From the NCBI GenBank assembly GCA_014925825.1, contig JACGCK010000204.1, positions 1 to 64,000 of the forward strand: a DNA stretch of 64,000 nt, read 5' to 3'. The notes below the pieces were generated by a model, which was given only the letters and a program-made list of their open reading frames with translations, searched no databases and was not told the DNA's origin. Made by a program: the position numbers and the translations under genes. This DNA is from Pholiota molesta (Eukaryota; Basidiomycota; Agaricomycetes; Agaricales; Strophariaceae). Position 1 is the stretch's first letter; every line of letters begins with the position of its first letter. This document shows positions 59,906-64,000 of this stretch, in pieces.

Positions 59906-60967
59906 ATGCCCCGCCGACCGTCGGCGTCCGTCGGGCTCTCCGTGGCCAACACGCCCAACGCCAGCAGCATCCTCGTGCACCGCACGACCGAGTCGCACCA
60001 CGCCTTCCCGCCGCCCTCGCAGAACCACTCGCTGCAGGCCCTCGGCGCCTCCGTCACCCCGCAGCAGAAGATCGTGCAGGTGCTGGTGCAGCGCCTGAAG
60101 CAGAAGGTGCGTACATGCTGCTTGTCATGTGCTGCTTGATCGCTGATGCTGTGGGGGGATAGCTGCCATGTAATTCTGGCCTGCCGCTGGACCGCGTCGA
60201 GACGGAGAAGGCGACGATGCAGGCGGTGGAGACGCTCGTGGAGCTGTCGCGGGACTATCTGGACATGATCGCGTGGGCGCTGAGTGAGCTGCTCGACCGT
60301 CTCGCAAAGGTGCGTCCGTTTGTCTTGCTGCGCGATGGGGGCCAACGGTGTCTGTTTCTAGCAAGTCGACGTGCACACCGGGCACCTCACTATAGAGGTG
60401 CTGCAATCGCAGCTGTTCATCCTCAAGGTGCTCTCGATGGCGATGGCCTCGCGGTGGTCACAACAGGCGCCTTCCAGCGCGCGCGCAGACGACAGCCCCG
60501 ACTCGCCCATCTCCCCTGGTGCCAAGACGCAGGCGCCCTCGGAGCACTCGTCCAGCGCGTGGCAGGAGCCGCCGGCGCTGGACGACTCGTGCGTCAAGTA
60601 CATCCTGAGCGTGATGGTGCTGTTCATGCGGCAGACGGCGACGGCGGAGGTGCCGCTGATGCTGCAGACGCGGTCGACGGACATCGCGTTCCGCGACTAC
60701 GACGAGACGGACGCGGCGGCGAGCGCCGCGGAGCCGCCGCCACCACCTCCTCCGCCTGCCGAGGACGCGACGCTGCTGCGGGCGCGCGGGTCGGCGACGT
60801 CCGTGCGCTCGAGCCGGGTGAGCATCCGCGCGAGCATGCACCTGCCCGCGGCGAACACGGTGTACGAGAAGACGCACGTGTCTTTCATCCGCTCCGCGAC
60901 GGCGATCAACAACCTCATCGCGAAGTATGTGGGGGGGTTGTGTTCCATATCTCGGCGTGGTGTATGA
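59906..60967 (+). pseudogene. 5' fragment of Ras-GAP-like gene, unit 4, frameshifted
   Basis: Exons 59906-60106, 60163-60309 and 60362-60967. Small deletions after AKYVG shift the frame to a stop (LCSISRRGV). The lost parent frame is still visible downstream as scattered pieces (TCGTCGAAG, TCGCCCAAGGCG) before the common junction. The proline run is two residues shorter than in other units. Confidence 0.6.
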
Positions 60968-61448
60968 CCGCCTCTCGTCGAAGGTCGCCCAAGGCGTGGT
61001 GAGTGCTTTTTGGATCGTGTTTTGGGTGCTGATGATGTCTTTTTGGCTGCGAATCGCGAGGGAAAACAGTGGTTTTTGCTGCTGAAATTGCCTAAACGGG
61101 GGTAAAGTTTTCAAAATGAGCGTAGGTCGCAGTCCGCAATCGGGTTCTGGTATCGTGCGCGCAGAGTTTAGCCCACCCCGAAGGGCAAGGTGACTCGGAA
61201 CTACGTACCCTACATACTCGCGCTAACTCTACTCTGCGATGGAATGAACTTACGTGCGGCCGAGTTCATGTGCTTCGTGCGAATTGGGTTCGTGCAAAGG
61301 CGACCCGGCGCTATGGAATGAACTAATGTGCGGCCGAGTTCATGTGCGTCGTGCGAGTGACCCGAAATTGGGTTTGTGCAAAGGCCACTCGGCGCTATGT
61401 TACAATCCAATTAGATAGTTCGTAATGAAATAAAAAGGATCAACTTAC

Positions 61449-63896
61449 CATTGGTTTCGTGCGCTTTTGCATGAAGAGTCAAAGGCCGAGTTTGTGTGAA
61501 TTGAAGGTTTTGTTGGTTTTGTGCGCTTTTGCATGAAGAGTCGAAAACCGAGTTTGCGCGAAAAATGCCTCAATGCGAAGTAAACCTGTCCACGCCAATT
61601 AGACCAATTTCTGATAATCTTAACCCTATTACTCACCGAGCAAGCAAATTCTCAATTCTCAGAATCTGCGAGGGAGTAAAATCAACAAACATTCAATCAT
61701 TCCAACAGAAATCACTAACCACATCTTGTACAAAACACAATGTGGCAATCTCGCGGGAACTCTAAAGATCTGATTTGAGTACAAGCCACCGAAATCGAGC
61801 AAAATCACTTACTTGGAGACCTTATACAATTCGTATGAAACACAATCTCGCGGGAACTCTAAATCTCTGATTTCAATTCAAGCCCCCGAAATCGAGCAAA
61901 ATCACTTACTTTGAGATTGTAACATTGCTCGCCAGAAATTCAAAAGTTATATCTACCCCGCACACTTTACCAGACTAGCTGCATTGTGACCACCGCGATC
62001 TCGCGGGAAATCCAAATATCTAATTTTGGTATGAGGCACTGAATTTCAAATACAGCGAAGCCACGTACATCGAGACTGTCTGTAGCATTGCTCACGGGAA
62101 ATCCAAAACTCTAACTAGAATATAATAGTTAGTGCATAGCAAGAAATTTCAGAATTAGTCACATACCAGTCTAAGGCTGTAACATTGCTCTCGGGAAGCC
62201 CAAAAATCTAGTTGAAATATGAGGCGCCTAATTAGTGCTGCAATGTTGTATTCTGAATCATTCACATACCATATCCCGAATCCAACATTCCAAGCTCCAC
62301 TATCTCGTGTTGATGGCCGCGGGAACTCCGAAAATCGAATCAGAATTCGAGGCTATGCTTGCAGGCCGCGGCGGCGAGACATCCAAAAATCGAATTTCGA
62401 GGGCAGTCAAGTCACTATGATAAAACGAAGGTGGTACAGTGAGTGAATGGGAAGTCAAAATATCGAAATTGAATGACAAGAGGCTTACATGGAAATAGAG
62501 AGCCATCGGGCGGTGGCGGCGACTCGCGAGATGTCCGAAAATCAAATTTCGAGGGCAGTCAGAATCAGAATTCGGGGCTATGCTTGCAGGCGGCGGTGGC
62601 GAGATGTCCAAAAATCGAATTTGGAGTGCAGTCAAGTCACTATGATAAGATAAAGGCGGTACAGTGAGTTAATGGGAAGTCAAAATATCGAAATTGAATG
62701 ACAGGAGGCTTACATGGAAATAGAGAGCCATAGAAGCAACGTGGATGTGTGTGATCAGCCACTATGCATGGGCGCTTAAATTAGAGATAATGATCGAAGC
62801 TAGAATAGAAACGATAGATCACTCACATTGACGTGGTAACACCATCGTAGATAGGGCAGTGGACATGGAACAGAAATACCATGTGGCATTAGGACGGGTT
62901 AGGATGGTACACATCCTATCCCAATGTTTCCAGTCTTTATACTCCCAGTGTGCCAAGCCGGAGCAATCCTTCCACGTCTCCATCACCATATCTCCGATGA
63001 CTAATTTTTCGAATGCACGGTGGCAAATCCTTAGCTTCAGACTACTGTTACTGATTCCGATCCCTGCAAAATCATGGTGCAGGGATGAACCTTCCTTATA
63101 GCTCTATACTTCTTTCTTCCCTCCGTCGTCTGAAGATTTGAACTGCTTGCATTATTATCCTAATGACATTTTATCTGCTGAATAGATTTCTTTTCTTTAT
63201 AATTCTCCGAGTCAGATTTAACATTGATTCCTTCCACAAATGATCCACGTCTCATTCCATATTACTTATCCATCTCCGAAAATAGAAAAATCTCCCTTAC
63301 ACATAATTCCGTAGTGTAATTTCTTCTAGCAGCTTCAATATCGCTGACTCGGGTCCGAGGCCGCCAATTATTTTAACGACCGTGTATAGTATCACGGACA
63401 CACCAAGAAGCCAAGTACTCAATGGACGTCGGAATCCATACTATTCCCTCCATCCCCAAATTGCCGCCGTAAATCCAAAAGGATGGTTCTTTCTAATAAT
63501 ATCATAAGAAGCGTCAGTGACGAAGTATAGGTAACAGGTAAATCTCACACTACTTTGCCCGCCGCCCGGTACACCAATGAGATCTTCGCTACTGGAAGCA
63601 CGGAATCCATCACAATAGACACGGTAGTTTAGCAGGGTTGAAGTGTTGCAAGCGGCAATTGTCAGCAAAGTGTACGCTATGTCCGGCGAACATAATTCTG
63701 AGAAAGTCGCAAGATGTGCAAAGCTTATTTAAATTAAAGCAATGAGTGTACTTGCGAGGTTGAAGCGTTGCGAGCGGCAAAATCGGACGTCATTTGTGTC
63801 CCATTTTGCCACGCGGCTGAACCGCCGCGTCGGCGCACCACACATTCACTTCCAGTCGGTGGGGATGCACTTGAAAGCCTAATATTCGCATAGATG
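61449..63896 (-). pseudogene. Same minus-strand relic, unit 4
   Basis: Another diverged copy. One module reads LEFWISREQCYRQSRC, open here but interrupted in units 1 and 3. The most upstream module pair (ATGGCTCTCTATTTCCAT plus its GTAAGCC intron) is duplicated at about 62390-62720. The stretch IYANIRLSSASPPTGSEC is open at the upstream end. Confidence 0.45.
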
Positions 63897-64000
63897 CTGC
63901 TTTCAAGGAAGAAATAAGTTACAAGAAGCCATTGGTAGCTTGCCGAGGCATGCGAATGAGCCAAGCGCCGTGTTTACTGTGTTCCCGAATTAGGCGCCGC

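Larger units (their letters stand above)
59411..64000 (+). repeat. Tandem array unit 4, truncated by window end
   Basis: The Ras-GAP fragment, minisatellite and minus-strand relic are present up to the duplicated promoter-like block. The rest lies beyond the window. Confidence 0.88.

Noticed and set aside
33299..64000. Array considered as rDNA, centromeric satellite, CRISPR or a tandem transposon
   Set aside because: No rRNA sequence. The unit is far too long and gene-bearing for CRISPR or a satellite. I found no transposase, reverse transcriptase, long terminal repeats or target-site duplications.

Overview
The window is nuclear DNA of a basidiomycete fungus, most likely an Agaricomycete. 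The evidence is dense short GT-AG introns (about 43-90 nt) with CTRAY-like branch points, intron-containing tRNA-Arg genes, and fungal-type protein families. All gene models here are read by eye from splice signals and frame continuity; none was checked by alignment or RNA data.

0-32 kb holds ordinary single-copy genes. In order: the 5' part of an acidic hypothetical gene (- strand), two tRNA-Arg(TCG) genes, a Ubp1/USP30-like membrane-anchored ubiquitin protease, four tandem AIG1-like small GTPase genes (5.7-12.0 kb) with the same exon plan, a secreted single-pass membrane protein whose first intron is 1.76 kb, a small 84-residue protein, a 743-residue multipass membrane protein reconstructed from nine exons, and (- strand) a three-RRM Csx1/Ngr1/Nam8-type RNA-binding protein.

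33.3-64.0 kb is a head-to-tail tandem array of a unit of about 8.7 kb (starts at 33299, 42002, 50695 and 59411; the fourth runs off the window). Each unit holds, left to right: a 5' fragment of a gene resembling fungal neurofibromin/IRA-type Ras-GAP (+), a junction, a minus-strand relic built from about ten tandem micro-exon/intron modules with a decayed membrane-type gene upstream of it, a duplicated promoter-like segment, a TATA/CT-tract promoter with a plus-strand multi-exon relic (GC-rich, internally repeated), a short minus-strand gene start, and then the promoter of the next Ras-GAP fragment. Units 1 and 2 are almost identical over about 5.5 kb but diverge on both sides of that tract. 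Units 3 and 4 are more diverged, and each copy carries its own lesions. The simplest reading is a segmental tandem duplication whose breakpoint lies inside the Ras-GAP gene, with the intact gene expected about 4-5 kb beyond the right edge. The Ras-GAP fragments and the minus-strand relics are convergent, so the array could in principle make truncated protein or antisense RNA against the intact gene. That is inference only.
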